NCBI GenBank assembly: GCA_964607835.1
Contig: CAZSLL010000011.1
Coordinates: 1 to 41,929, forward strand
Length of the DNA stretch: 41,929 nt
Direction of reading: 5' to 3'
DNA from: DAOVFN01 sp964607835
GTDB lineage: Archaea; Aenigmatarchaeota; Aenigmatarchaeia; QMZP01
The notes under the pieces were generated by a model. It was not told where the DNA came from. It was given only the letters and a program-made list of their open reading frames with translations, and did no database searches. Numbering within the stretch: position 1 is the first letter of the stretch; each line of letters begins with the position of its first letter. Of the stretch, positions 21,772 through 30,695 are shown piece by piece. A program made the position numbers and the translations under genes.

Positions 21772-22956
21772 TCATTCGATGTCCATCCGGACTACCTGGC
21801 CGGGAAGGGTTGTCCTGCCGGGCCAGAGCTTCCTTCCGGGGTAAATTATTGTCCCTGCTCCTGTGTGCACGCCGTCGCCAAGGAAGGCACCCAGCTTTCT
21901 CCTGCCTGTGCTCACCTTCCGGCCCTTCACCAGGGTGACGTGCTCCTTTCCGTCATGCCTGTAGTCCGTGGTAAGGGTGCCGCCTGCTATGTTCGCGTTC
22001 CTGCCTGTGACAGAGTGGCCTATGTAGCAGGCGTGCTTAGCAGTGGTTCCCTCAAGCATCACGGAGTCATAGACCTCTCCCCTTACGTGGCATCCATTGT
22101 CAATGAATGTGTCAGGCCTTATGTACGCATGTGGCCCGATGGTGCAGTCCCTGCCAATCATGACAGGCCCCTCTATGTAGGTGCCTGACTTGACTATTGT
22201 TCCCTTCCCTATGTAAACCGGGCCCTTCATAGTCACACCCTCCTCCAGTTCGCCCTCGTTCCTGGGGTCCATGCCCCTGAGCAGGAATGCGTTGGCCCTC
22301 AGGAAATCCCATGGGTAGCCCACGGGAATCCATCCCCCATCTGATCTTATTATGCTCACGGGCTTGTCCCTCGCCAGGCTGTTCACGGCCTCGTTGAGCT
22401 CGTACTCTCCCCTGGGGGTCTTCCTTAGCTTCCGTATGTGGGAGTATATCTCAGGCCCCAGCCTGTACAGCCCGCAGTTGGCCAGGCAGGACTCTGGATT
22501 CTCGGGCTTCTCCTGGAACCCGCTCACCTTACCTTCCTTCTCGAGCCACACGCCGTAGGCAGAGGGGTTCCCGACCTCCACTGCCAGCAGGGAGCATGGG
22601 CTTCCGGCAACCCTCTCCAGGACCTCCCTGGAATAGAGGTCGTCACCCATCATGACCAGGAAATCCTCCATGCCCGTGAAAGGCTCTGCGGAGAGCAGGG
22701 CGTGCCCTGTGCCCAGCTGCTCACTCTGCTCTGCGTATGTGAGCTTAATACCCCTGAAATCCTCCCCAAGGGCCTCCCTTATCATTTTCCCCCTGAAGCC
22801 CAGAACAAGAACAGCCTCATCAACAAGACCCTCCAGGGGTTCCAGGATGTGCTCTATGAGGGGCTTGCCCGCCACCCTTACCAGGGCCTTCGGCGTGTCC
22901 ACTGTTATGGGATGGGTCCTGGTGGACTTGCCTGCAGCTAAAATGACCGCTTTCAT
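21772..22956 (-). CDS. GlmU-like sugar-1-phosphate nucleotidyltransferase / acetyltransferase
   Basis: 394 residues from the ATG at 22956. The N-terminal nucleotidyltransferase has MKAVILAAGKSTR with the phosphate-binding loop, then PKALVRVAGKP, GTGHALL and MMGDDLY (metal-binding Asp). The C-terminal half is a left-handed beta-helix with hexapeptides (VYIGKG, VMIGRD, CTIGPH, CYIGHS, NIAGGT) like archaeal bifunctional enzymes such as ST0452. Likely reactions are acetylation of glucosamine-1-phosphate and formation of UDP-GlcNAc. It follows glmS directly: AGGTGGG at the glmS stop serves as its ribosome site. The pair would feed glycosylation of the S-layer and pilin. Confidence 0.82.
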   Translation of the reverse strand: MKAVILAAGKSTRTHPITVDTPKALVRVAGKPLIEHILEPLEGLVDEAVLVLGFRGKMIREALGEDFRGIKLTYAEQSEQLGTGHALLSAEPFTGMEDFLVMMGDDLYSREVLERVAGSPCSLLAVEVGNPSAYGVWLEKEGKVSGFQEKPENPESCLANCGLYRLGPEIYSHIRKLRKTPRGEYELNEAVNSLARDKPVSIIRSDGGWIPVGYPWDFLRANAFLLRGMDPRNEGELEEGVTMKGPVYIGKGTIVKSGTYIEGPVMIGRDCTIGPHAYIRPDTFIDNGCHVRGEVYDSVMLEGTTAKHACYIGHSVTGRNANIAGGTLTTDYRHDGKEHVTLVKGRKVSTGRRKLGAFLGDGVHTGAGTIIYPGRKLWPGRTTLPGQVVRMDIE

Positions 22957-22965
22957 GATGCCCAC

Positions 22966-24720
22966 CTATTTCACTGTCACTGACTTGGCCAGGTTCCTGC
23001 AGTAGTCAGGGTCGCATCCCCTCTTGAGCGCGAGATGGTACGCAAGTATCTGAATCGGGATTATGTTCACAATTGGTGAGGCGTTTCCCACGTCAGGCAC
23101 CCTTATCCAGAAATCGAACACCTCGTTGTTCTGGGGGGAGACCCCTATTATGTAGCCGCCCCTGGCCTTGACCTCCATGGCGTTGGATATTATGTCATGC
23201 CTGGCCTCGTCGTTCGGGGCGAGAACAATGCACGGGGTTCCCTCCTCTATGAGGGCGAGGGGGCCGTGCTTCAGCTCCCCTCCCGCGAATCCCTGGGCGT
23301 GGATGTTGCTGAGCTCCATTATCTTTATTGCCGACTCCATGGCAATGGGGTAGTTGAGTGACCTCCCGATTATGTATATGCTCCTGGAGTCCTTTATGCT
23401 CTCCGCGAGCCCTGAGATGAGCTCCTCGTACCTTGGGTTGAGCATGTCATTCACCTTGGAGGCCGTCTCTGCGAGGAGGGTCTTGCCCTCCTTGAGCTTC
23501 CCTGCCACAGCATACGCTATGAGTGTTATCAGAGCGAGCTGGGCTGTCGTGGCCTTGGTCGAGGCCACGGCCTTCTCAGGCCCTGCGTTTATCATGAATG
23601 TGAAGTCAGAGCTCCTGTGCAGGGATGAGCCCATGACATTGACCAGTGACAGGACCTTCACGCCCTTCTTCCTGGCCGCCTCCACGGCTTCCATGACGTC
23701 AGCTGTCTCCCCGCTCTGGGATATGGTTACGAGAAGCGTCCTGTCAGTGAGGAAGTGCTGGTAGTTCGGGAACTCCGAGGAAATCACGTAATTCACGTGC
23801 TTCTGCGCGACCTTTGAGAATATGTACTCGCCCGCCATGCACACCTTTCCGGCAGTGCCGCAGCCCGTGAAGAATGTGCCGAATCCCTTGTTTATCTCCT
23901 CAGCGGTCCGGAGTATGGCCTCCTCGTTCTGGTTTATGGCCCTCATTATGGTGTCCTTCTGCTCCATTATCTCCTTTATGACAAAATGCGGGTATTCCCC
24001 CTTCTCGGCCTGCTCGGCGTCCCACTCTATGGTGACCAGCCTTTTGCTTACAGGGATTCCTGTTTCTGTGTTGTAGAATGATGTCTCTCCGTCAGCCACA
24101 ACCATCTCATTGTCGTCAAGGTACATGACCTTTTTTGTGTGCTTCAGGAATGCGGGGATGTCGCTGGCTATGAACACCTTTCCCTCGCCCTTCCCAATTA
24201 TGAGCGGCGAGCCCTTCCTTACGCCTATGAGCTTCTCCTCTCCCGCATGCATGGCCACTATGGCGTACCTCCCCCTTAGCCTCTTGACTGCCTTAATGAC
24301 GGCCTGCTCGATGCCCTCGGATATGCCCTCCTCTATCAGGTGGGGTATTATCTCTGTGTCTGTTTCTGACCTGAACGTGTGCCCCCTGTCCTGGAGCTCG
24401 CCCCTGAGCTCCTGGAAGTTCTCGATTATGCCATTATGCACCACAACTATGCTTCCTGTGCAGTCTGTGTGCGGGTGGGCGTTTTCCATGGTCACGTTTC
24501 CGTGTGTGGCCCATCTGGAGTGGCCTATTCCCATTCTGCCGGGAAGTGAGCCTATGCTGGCCTCGCTTATCCTTCCCACGCCCTTCTCGATGCTCATCGA
24601 TTCCCTGTTCAGTGTAGCGAAGCCGTATGAGTCATAGCCCCTGTACTCCAGCCTCTTCAGGGAGTCCAGCAGTATGGGCGCTGCCTCCTCCTTACCCGCG
24701 AATCCCACTATACCGCACAT
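22966..24720 (-). CDS. glmS: glutamine-fructose-6-phosphate aminotransferase (isomerizing)
   Basis: 584 residues. MCGIVGFAG provides the N-terminal nucleophile Cys of the glutaminase domain, followed by LKRLEYRGYDSYG, GHSRWATHG and HNGIIENF. Two SIS domains follow (FTGCGTAGKVCMAGEY near 280, SQSGETADVMEA near 334, and GRSLNYPIAMESAIKIMELS near 455), with the terminal NLAKSVTVK typical of the active-site tail. It makes glucosamine-6-phosphate, the entry to amino sugars. The promoter is probably TTTATAA at 24751-24757 on the minus strand. First gene of the operon with the GlmU-like gene. Usual length for the family is about 600. Confidence 0.93.
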   Translation of the reverse strand: MCGIVGFAGKEEAAPILLDSLKRLEYRGYDSYGFATLNRESMSIEKGVGRISEASIGSLPGRMGIGHSRWATHGNVTMENAHPHTDCTGSIVVVHNGIIENFQELRGELQDRGHTFRSETDTEIIPHLIEEGISEGIEQAVIKAVKRLRGRYAIVAMHAGEEKLIGVRKGSPLIIGKGEGKVFIASDIPAFLKHTKKVMYLDDNEMVVADGETSFYNTETGIPVSKRLVTIEWDAEQAEKGEYPHFVIKEIMEQKDTIMRAINQNEEAILRTAEEINKGFGTFFTGCGTAGKVCMAGEYIFSKVAQKHVNYVISSEFPNYQHFLTDRTLLVTISQSGETADVMEAVEAARKKGVKVLSLVNVMGSSLHRSSDFTFMINAGPEKAVASTKATTAQLALITLIAYAVAGKLKEGKTLLAETASKVNDMLNPRYEELISGLAESIKDSRSIYIIGRSLNYPIAMESAIKIMELSNIHAQGFAGGELKHGPLALIEEGTPCIVLAPNDEARHDIISNAMEVKARGGYIIGVSPQNNEVFDFWIRVPDVGNASPIVNIIPIQILAYHLALKRGCDPDYCRNLAKSVTVK

Positions 24721-24893
24721 GGATTATCACGATTCTAATTATCGCATGAATTATAAAGCCTTTATTAAAACTTTACTGAAAAACCGATTGTCATAAGAGC
24801 ATAATCTTATAAGCTTTATTAAAAATATTATTATAACGTTATAACCAGAATCATTGTTGCTTGGGCCAGCGGTATAAGTGACATCTCAGGTGC

Positions 24894-24988
24894 GGGTGAG
24901 GAGCACCCGAAGGAAAGCCAGTGCAGGCAGCCGCCCAATGCGGCTGAAGGAAAGCCAGTGCAAGCCGACCTTAGGTCGGAAGGAAAGC
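24894..24988 (+). promoter_or_regulatory. three tandem hairpins, each followed by GAAGGAAAGC, in a gene leader
   Basis: Hairpin 1 GGGTG-AGGAG-CACCC (24894-24908) then GAAGGAAAGC (24909-24918). Hairpin 2 AGCCGC-CCAAT-GCGGCT (24929-24945) then GAAGGAAAGC (24946-24955). Hairpin 3 CCGACC-TTA-GGTCGG (24965-24979) then GAAGGAAAGC (24979-24988), then ATG at 24992. The first two linkers also share CAGTGCA. Stems differ in sequence but are kept, while the linker is identical, which suggests selection on RNA structure. Confidence 0.65.
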
Positions 24989-24991
24989 AAT

Positions 24992-25933
24992 ATGAAGAAG
25001 CAGACCTACCTCATGAGCACAGACGGAAGGAAGCATGTCATGCATCCTGTCAAGGTCTTTGACACCCCCGAGGCCTTCAGGGTGTTCTCAGGCGGGCTGG
25101 GATGGAAAGTCTTCAGGGAGCTCAGGGAGCCCTCCTGCCCCATAGACATAGCCAGGAAGCTGGGGGTCCACGAGCAGAAGGTGTACTATTACATAAGGAG
25201 GCTCAGGGAGGCCGGCCTAATAAGGGAGGTTGGCTCTGAGGCAAGGCTCGGGGCCACGGCGAGATACTACCAGGCAAGATACAATTCACTATGCGTTAGC
25301 CTCGGTCCCCCGGAGAAGGAAAGGGAGCTGAATGTCTCCTCTCCAGCGCACCTGAGGCTCCTCAGGCCCTTTGTTGAGCAGGGCAGGTTCAACGCCAGGA
25401 TTATCGTGGGCTCGCCTGACCCGCACGGCCCCTGGAAGGCCAGGGCATCTGACTCGTGCTGCGCCATAGACTTCGCGCTTTTCATGGGAGCCTTCACCAG
25501 CGGAAAGGATGTCCCGAACTACATACTGGACACTGACATAAAGGAGTCAGACCTCAGGGGAAACCTCATACTCATTGGCGGACCCACCGTGAACATGGTG
25601 ACCAGGAGGATAAACAGCGTGCTGCCTGTGGCCATAGACCTCAGGGGAAGCCCTAAGATAAGGTCAAGCCTGTCCGGCAGGTCCTACAGGTCTGACGAGG
25701 AGGGAATGATAGTCATTGTGGACAACCCCTTTGACCGCAGGAGGGGCTCCAAGATTCTTGTGATAGCAGGGAACAGGTTCCAGGGGACCAGGTCAGCCGT
25801 GCTCGCGTGGATAAAGGAGCTGGATTCTGTCATGGCAGGGAACGAGCATGACAGGAAATGCCTGGCAAGGGTGGTGCGGGGCTTTGATTTGGACGGGGAC
25901 GGGGTCATAGACAGCCCCGAGTTCCTTGAATAG
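24992..25933 (+). CDS. winged-helix protein with an S-layer-like C-terminal domain and an EF-hand-like loop
   Basis: 313 residues from ATG 24992; the upstream in-frame sequence encodes the hairpin repeats, not protein. Residues about 20-75 form a winged helix (CPIDIARKLGVHEQKVYYYI, RRLREAGLI). The following domain has IIVGSPDPHGPWKAR and DFALFMGAFTS, then ILIGGPTVNMVT, EEGMIVIVDNPF and KILVIAGNRFQGTRSAV. The last three correspond to ILVGGPCANALV, NEGMI and KALVVAGVTGDDTRS at the end of the S-layer protein encoded next. The C-terminus DLDGDGVIDSPE fits a calcium-binding EF-hand loop. It is likely a regulator tied to the S-layer, perhaps sensing surface protein or calcium; that is inference. 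No signal peptide. I recall archaeal proteins of similar layout but no proven function. Confidence 0.7.
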   Translation: MKKQTYLMSTDGRKHVMHPVKVFDTPEAFRVFSGGLGWKVFRELREPSCPIDIARKLGVHEQKVYYYIRRLREAGLIREVGSEARLGATARYYQARYNSLCVSLGPPEKERELNVSSPAHLRLLRPFVEQGRFNARIIVGSPDPHGPWKARASDSCCAIDFALFMGAFTSGKDVPNYILDTDIKESDLRGNLILIGGPTVNMVTRRINSVLPVAIDLRGSPKIRSSLSGRSYRSDEEGMIVIVDNPFDRRRGSKILVIAGNRFQGTRSAVLAWIKELDSVMAGNEHDRKCLARVVRGFDLDGDGVIDSPEFLE

Positions 25934-26065
25934 CCCACAGAATAAAAATGAATAATATTCACCCATTCTAAATATAAAATCCTATTTATTGTTTTTGAAC
26001 AATTAAAGAACAAAATAGTATTATTTCTTAACAAAAAAATTAAAATGAGCCCTGTTACTTACACC

Positions 26066-26095
26066 CATGAAACTGTTTCATGCAAGTAATATATA
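26066..26095 (+). promoter_or_regulatory. palindromic operator candidate and TATA box of the S-layer gene
   Basis: CATGAAACTGTTTCATG (26066-26082) is a perfect palindrome with 7-bp arms, 4 bases upstream of the TATA-like TAATATATA (26087-26095). Transcription from about 26120 leaves a leader of about 110 bases. The adjacent winged-helix protein is an obvious candidate binder. The rest of 25934-26065 is AT-rich with no gene. Confidence 0.6.
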
Positions 26096-26228
26096 CCCCG
26101 GGAGAGAGAGTAAATACCAGAAACATGCGCCCTGGCCCTGGTGGGCCTGTGCATGTCATCCTGGCTGAGCCGCTTAAAAGCAAGCAACACGCGGCCAGGC
26201 AGGGGTAATAAAAATTGGAGGAATGGAT

Positions 26229-28739
26229 ATGAATATGAGAAAGGTTCTAGCAGGCGGCATGGCTGCAGTAGCGGCCGGCGCCACAGTAGCATTCGGAGCC
26301 TTTGCCCAGAGTTCCAACCTTGGTGCGTACGTTGACACCACAGGCAGCACTCCGGTCCCCCCATGGGTAATCATTGGGGCTGGGAACGGAAATGCCGAGT
26401 ACGCCAAGGACGTTGTCGGCGCAGCTGACATCGCGGCCGGGACAGCCGGTTTCGTGACAACGGACAGGGCAATAGGCGGAGGAACCGAGGTATCCGTTTC
26501 CGGCGGTGTGAGCCTGTCAACACAGAACACAAAGCTTTACGCAGGCGACGCAATAAGCAACGCAAAGGACACACTGACCTCAGAGGACCTGCCAACAATA
26601 CTGGCATCGGGCATCTTTGAGGACGACGAAGGAGACGAGTTTGAGTACGACCAGTACCTGGTAATGGGAAACAGCGCTCTCGCACTGAGCACATCAAGCG
26701 ATGACGAGACGCTCGGCGAAGACCCTGACCCGGTTCTGATGGTACAGATCGGGACCTCTTCAGGCTCGCCGGTGTACACCCACAGGGTTGTATTCAACGA
26801 CGACCTGAACCTCTCGGACAGCGCAATCGAAGGAAACGCGATTGATTTGTTCGGAACAACATACAGCATCTCTTCGGACACCACGACAAACAAGCTGGTG
26901 CTGTTCGGCTCTGCAAACAAGGAGACTCTCGCATCAGGGGAGTCGGCAACAGTGACCGTTGCAGGAGAGAGCTACGACGTTACACTGATAGGAATAACAG
27001 CCAGCGAGACTGTCGTGCTCAACGTGAACGGCGTGCAGAGAGAGATAGACGAGGACAGCTCAAGGACTGTGTCAGGACTCGAGGTTTACGTGGACGACGT
27101 GTTCTACTTCGACCCGGACCTGGGCATAACGAGCACTGCAACGTTCTCTTTCGGCTCTGAGCAGATGACGTTCGAGCACGGACAGTCTGTTGCGGTCGGA
27201 AGCGGCTCCTCAGAGGAGGACATCGATGGCACGGCCGTGAGTTTCACTGCCGGTTCAGGCACCGGAACAGTGTCTGTCATGGAGATCGCGGTAGCGGCAC
27301 CTGACGACGACGGAGACTTCGCAGCAGAGGGATTCCCGTTCACTGACCCGGTCTTTGGAACCATAAAGCTGGCATTCGGCGGCGGAACCCCGGCGCAGGA
27401 TGAGATGGCCACCTTCGATCTCTCAACAACCGGAGACGACACGGCAACAGTGAGCTTCACTGACTCGAAGGGCAACACAGAGACAATCGAGTGGGCCTAC
27501 GACTCAGCTAAGTCAACACCCAGCAACGACCTGCAGCTGGCAGACGGTGACGGAGACGACATCGTGTTCGTCGAGGGAGCAGAAGTCAACGAGGATGACT
27601 ACGTCATCATAAACCAGGACGACTTCTCTCACATGCTCGAGGTCACGGACATCTCGTTCTCCAGCAGCGAAGGTGAGATAGACCTCAAGGACGTCTTCAG
27701 CGGAACGACGTACACAGTGGACCTGGACGAGGATGACACCGACTACTACGCAGGGACAAAGATAATAGACGGAAAGACCTACAAGTTCTGGGCACACGAC
27801 ACAACCACAGACGTCTTCAGGGTGACCTGGGGCGACGCCTCGACAGCGTCAGGAAACGCCAGCGGTTACAACGTTGGTTCAGTGACCAGCATATACCCGA
27901 CAATCGTGGCTGAGAGTGGTGCAGAGGTTACCTTCTTCGACGAGGTTACCTTCACATCAGACCCCGAGGGCAACACCTTCGAGATGTTTGGCATAGAGGT
28001 CACACTCGCCAACGCCACAAACACCATAGACGGGACAAACATCGAGTACACATACACCAACGCAACCGGTGTCCTGACACTGGAGGGAGTCAGCGGACCT
28101 GCGATGCTCCTCCTCGAGGAAGAGGGCGAGAACGCTGCAGGAGCTGACAAGCAGAACGCCGTGGTCGTGGAGACCGAGGACGACAGTGACGGAATCGAGA
28201 TAAAGTCCTCACCAATCCTGACCTGCGCATCTGCTCCGGGCTCCTACATAACGCTGGGCTCGGACGATGACGAGAGCATAAACGGAGACAGGTACGGTAC
28301 TCTCGTTCTGTTCGACGGCGAGGACCAGGGAGAGGCAACAATCTACTACCCAGACAACCAGGTGATAATGGCAGTGGGTATTGGAGCCAACCCCGTTTTC
28401 TCGACATCCGGCGAGTCAGGAACTGTGGAAGAGGCATACCAGATAACGACACCAATAACCAAGCTGGCTGACGAGGTCACTGGTTCAAGCCTTAACAGGG
28501 ATGCAATCCTTGTGGGCGGACCTTGCGCCAACGCACTGGTCGCTGAGCTCATGGACGTTTCCACGAGCTGGCCAGACTGCGCGGCTGACTTCGAGAACCT
28601 GAACGAGGGCATGATAAAGGAGTACACTGACGCCTTCGGAACAGGCCAGAAGGCTCTGGTTGTTGCAGGCGTGACAGGTGATGACACCAGGTCGCTTGCA
28701 GGAAGGGTGCTGTCTGGTACAATGGACTACGAAGCCTAA
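26229..28739 (+). CDS. S-layer protein
   Basis: 836 residues from ATG 26229, chosen for the GGAGG at 26217-26221. The signal peptide MNMRKVLAGGMAAVAAGATV ends near AFGAFAQ. The first mature domain has an S-layer-type start (TGSTPVPPWVIIGAGNGNAE, then AEYAKDVVGAADIAAG), and the C-terminus has the S_layer_C-like ILVGGPCANALVAEL plus NEGMIKEYTDAFGTGQKALV. The middle is rich in Asp, Thr and beta-strand repeats (DDETLGEDPD, GDGDDIVFVE), highly acidic, likely calcium-binding. It forms the cell envelope lattice. It has a strong hairpin terminator after it and probably a strong regulated promoter. There is no C-terminal membrane anchor, so attachment is through other means. Glycosylation is possible via the nearby glmS/glmU-like genes. 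Confidence 0.85.
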   Translation: MNMRKVLAGGMAAVAAGATVAFGAFAQSSNLGAYVDTTGSTPVPPWVIIGAGNGNAEYAKDVVGAADIAAGTAGFVTTDRAIGGGTEVSVSGGVSLSTQNTKLYAGDAISNAKDTLTSEDLPTILASGIFEDDEGDEFEYDQYLVMGNSALALSTSSDDETLGEDPDPVLMVQIGTSSGSPVYTHRVVFNDDLNLSDSAIEGNAIDLFGTTYSISSDTTTNKLVLFGSANKETLASGESATVTVAGESYDVTLIGITASETVVLNVNGVQREIDEDSSRTVSGLEVYVDDVFYFDPDLGITSTATFSFGSEQMTFEHGQSVAVGSGSSEEDIDGTAVSFTAGSGTGTVSVMEIAVAAPDDDGDFAAEGFPFTDPVFGTIKLAFGGGTPAQDEMATFDLSTTGDDTATVSFTDSKGNTETIEWAYDSAKSTPSNDLQLADGDGDDIVFVEGAEVNEDDYVIINQDDFSHMLEVTDISFSSSEGEIDLKDVFSGTTYTVDLDEDDTDYYAGTKIIDGKTYKFWAHDTTTDVFRVTWGDASTASGNASGYNVGSVTSIYPTIVAESGAEVTFFDEVTFTSDPEGNTFEMFGIEVTLANATNTIDGTNIEYTYTNATGVLTLEGVSGPAMLLLEEEGENAAGADKQNAVVVETEDDSDGIEIKSSPILTCASAPGSYITLGSDDDESINGDRYGTLVLFDGEDQGEATIYYPDNQVIMAVGIGANPVFSTSGESGTVEEAYQITTPITKLADEVTGSSLNRDAILVGGPCANALVAELMDVSTSWPDCAADFENLNEGMIKEYTDAFGTGQKALVVAGVTGDDTRSLAGRVLSGTMDYEA

Positions 28740-28764
28740 GTAGCCAAACAATAACATAAATTCA

Positions 28765-28798
28765 GTGGGGGTTTTCCCCCACAAACTTCTCTTTTTTT
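28765..28798 (+). terminator. hairpin terminator after the S-layer gene
   Basis: GTGGGGG-TTTT-CCCCCAC (28765-28782), a perfect 7-bp stem, followed by AAACTTCTCTTTTTTT. The remaining 28799-28926 holds nothing I can identify. Confidence 0.8.
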
Positions 28799-28926
28799 GA
28801 ACCCTTTACTGCTACCTTTATCGCCCGATATCTGCTTGGCAGGTTTGCTGAAACTAGTTCTGCTTTGTCCCAATTCACTGCTGCCCCGGGCAGCTTCCTT
28901 TCGGAAGCAAGCGTTCACGAAAAAAA

Positions 28927-30003
28927 CTAGAAGGGCCTCTGGTCCCGCCTGAGCCTCATGACGCTGGGTATATTGCCGGCAAAACTCAGGATGTGCGCGT
29001 AGAAGTTCTCCACCTCGCCGTCAGAGAGCTTGGCCACGTTGTCAGCCTCAATGAGCGGGGCAGGGAGCCCGTATCCGGGGTGGTGGCCTGATATGGCGGA
29101 GAGCACAGAGCCCAGGGAGTCAGCCTCCCTGTCAGGGTCCTCTGTGCGGGAGAGAAGATCCACCCTCACGGGCCTGTCGTGGGTGGCGGTCTTGAGGTAG
29201 AAGCTCCTTATTGCCCTGGCGGATTCCCCGAAGTCACGGAGCACGGGGTGGTCATCCGGCTTTTCCGCGTAGGGGAAAAGGCTGCTCCTCTGCCCCTTCC
29301 CCAGGACCCAGTAGAGCAGGTTGGTGTCCCTGGTCTTTGCGAGGAGCTGGCCCATCTCACCTGCCCTGGGGTGGTCCACCCTGGAGATTATCTCCCTGTC
29401 AATCCTTGAGCAGTATGAAGTCCCCCTGGAGTCCTCTATGACCCCGGCCAGCACAATGCCCTGTTCCCTGCACCTTCCGTGGAGCTCAAGGAAGTCCCTC
29501 ACCATGGAGGAGTATTCTTTGTACGCCTCAGAGCCCTTTGCTGGCCTGTCAGAGTAGTGAGGGACTATGGAGCCGTCCATGAGGAGCACGTCCGGACCGA
29601 GCTCGTCCAGGGCCCTGAGCGCTGTCCTGACCTCTGTCCTCTGGCGCATTATGGAGGAGAAATATGACCATTCCATGTCAGACAGTGCCTCCAGCACGTC
29701 AGCCTCAGGGGCAGGAATCCTCGAGGGATAGTAGCATGCCTTCTCCCTCTTTCCCTTCCTGTAGTGGAAGCAGACGGCAGCGGCCCTGACCAGTATGCAG
29801 TCGAATCCGTGCAGGCTCTTCCTGGAGAGCCCCCCGTCCACCCCGGCCACCTTTATGTCCTCCAGGGGGTCGGGCTCCAGTGTCCTGAGAATCTCGGTCT
29901 CCCTGCTTACCTCGCGAAGGAAGCCCGCCAGCTGCTTCCTCTTGCCCTCCGCCTTCTGTATGTTGCTGGCGATTTCCCTGATTCTCGGTATAAGCCTCTC
30001 CAT
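28927..30003 (-). CDS. nurA: NurA nuclease
   Basis: 358 residues. NurA-domain signs: KVAGVDGGLSRK (near residue 51, metal-binding Asp), VLLMDGSIVPHYS (near 138, second Asp), VIEDSRGT (near 189) and the closing GYGLPAPLIEADNVAKLS (near 305). NurA is a 5-prime to 3-prime nuclease that works with the HerA ATPase in end resection for recombination repair. HerA, Mre11 and Rad50 are not in the window, which is unusual since these are often adjacent. It shares the strand with the CDP-alcohol phosphatidyltransferase gene 34 bases upstream. Confidence 0.85.
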   Translation of the reverse strand: MERLIPRIREIASNIQKAEGKRKQLAGFLREVSRETEILRTLEPDPLEDIKVAGVDGGLSRKSLHGFDCILVRAAAVCFHYRKGKREKACYYPSRIPAPEADVLEALSDMEWSYFSSIMRQRTEVRTALRALDELGPDVLLMDGSIVPHYSDRPAKGSEAYKEYSSMVRDFLELHGRCREQGIVLAGVIEDSRGTSYCSRIDREIISRVDHPRAGEMGQLLAKTRDTNLLYWVLGKGQRSSLFPYAEKPDDHPVLRDFGESARAIRSFYLKTATHDRPVRVDLLSRTEDPDREADSLGSVLSAISGHHPGYGLPAPLIEADNVAKLSDGEVENFYAHILSFAGNIPSVMRLRRDQRPF

Positions 30004-30037
30004 GAAACAACCTGAGAATTCCTGGTAAGCAAGCCAT

Positions 30038-30640
30038 TTATTGCTTGGCCTTTGAGACCGCGGAGTAAATCCTCTGCAGGGCTGACAGGTTGGTGAGCAC
30101 GGCCAGCGCGGCTATCACGTAGGTAAGGTAGAGGGGTTCGAAAGAGGCCAGTATTATGCCCGCGAACAGTATGAGCATCCTCTCCGCCCTTTCCAGAAGG
30201 CCTCCCTTCAGCTCTGACTCGACCAGTTTCTTCTCCATGGCCGCTGCCTTGGAGTAGGTGGTCATGAGCGAGCCGAACAGGTAAAGGAAAATCCATGCCT
30301 CTGCCCCCAGAAAGAAGGAAGGGAGCCCTGCCAGCAGGAGCCCGAACACCACGATGAACTCTATGTACCTGTCCATCAGGGTGTCCAGGTAGGCCCCGAG
30401 CTTTGAGGTCTTGCCCGTGACCCTGGCCACCGAGCCGTCAATCATGTCCATGAAAGCAGAGAGAAGAATGAGCAGGGCCGCGTAGAGGAACTGGGAGCCA
30501 GCCAGGAAATACACTGATGCGAGTGCAGGAACGATTGATAGGAGGGTCCACTGGTTCGGGGAGAGCCTCAGCCTGCTGAAGGCAATCCCGATTTTGATGG
30601 AAAGCTCCCTGAACGCCTCCCGCCGCTTGTACAGGGTCAT
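30038..30640 (-). CDS. CDP-alcohol phosphatidyltransferase, possibly archaetidylinositol phosphate synthase
   Basis: 200 residues with about six membrane segments. The family signature DGxxARxxxxxxxxGxxxDxxxD is complete: MIDGSVARVTGKTSKLGA then YLDTLMDRYIE (near residues 65-95). These enzymes join a polar head group to a CDP-linked lipid core; in archaea a 200-residue member usually makes archaetidylinositol phosphate, but the head group cannot be read from sequence. The start at 30640 follows an AT-rich box (TTTATTTTTAAG, minus strand, near 30660-30672) that may be shared with the divergent hydrolase gene. Confidence 0.85.
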   Translation of the reverse strand: MTLYKRREAFRELSIKIGIAFSRLRLSPNQWTLLSIVPALASVYFLAGSQFLYAALLILLSAFMDMIDGSVARVTGKTSKLGAYLDTLMDRYIEFIVVFGLLLAGLPSFFLGAEAWIFLYLFGSLMTTYSKAAAMEKKLVESELKGGLLERAERMLILFAGIILASFEPLYLTYVIAALAVLTNLSALQRIYSAVSKAKQ

Positions 30641-30695
30641 GACATGATTTGGAGGCCTGGCTTAAAAATAAATTCTTTGCCCTGAAACAATAATC

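Noticed and set aside
24878..24991. Longer N-terminus for the winged-helix regulator
   Set aside because: The in-frame extension is the hairpin repeat array and translates to repetitive KES-type residues with no domain.
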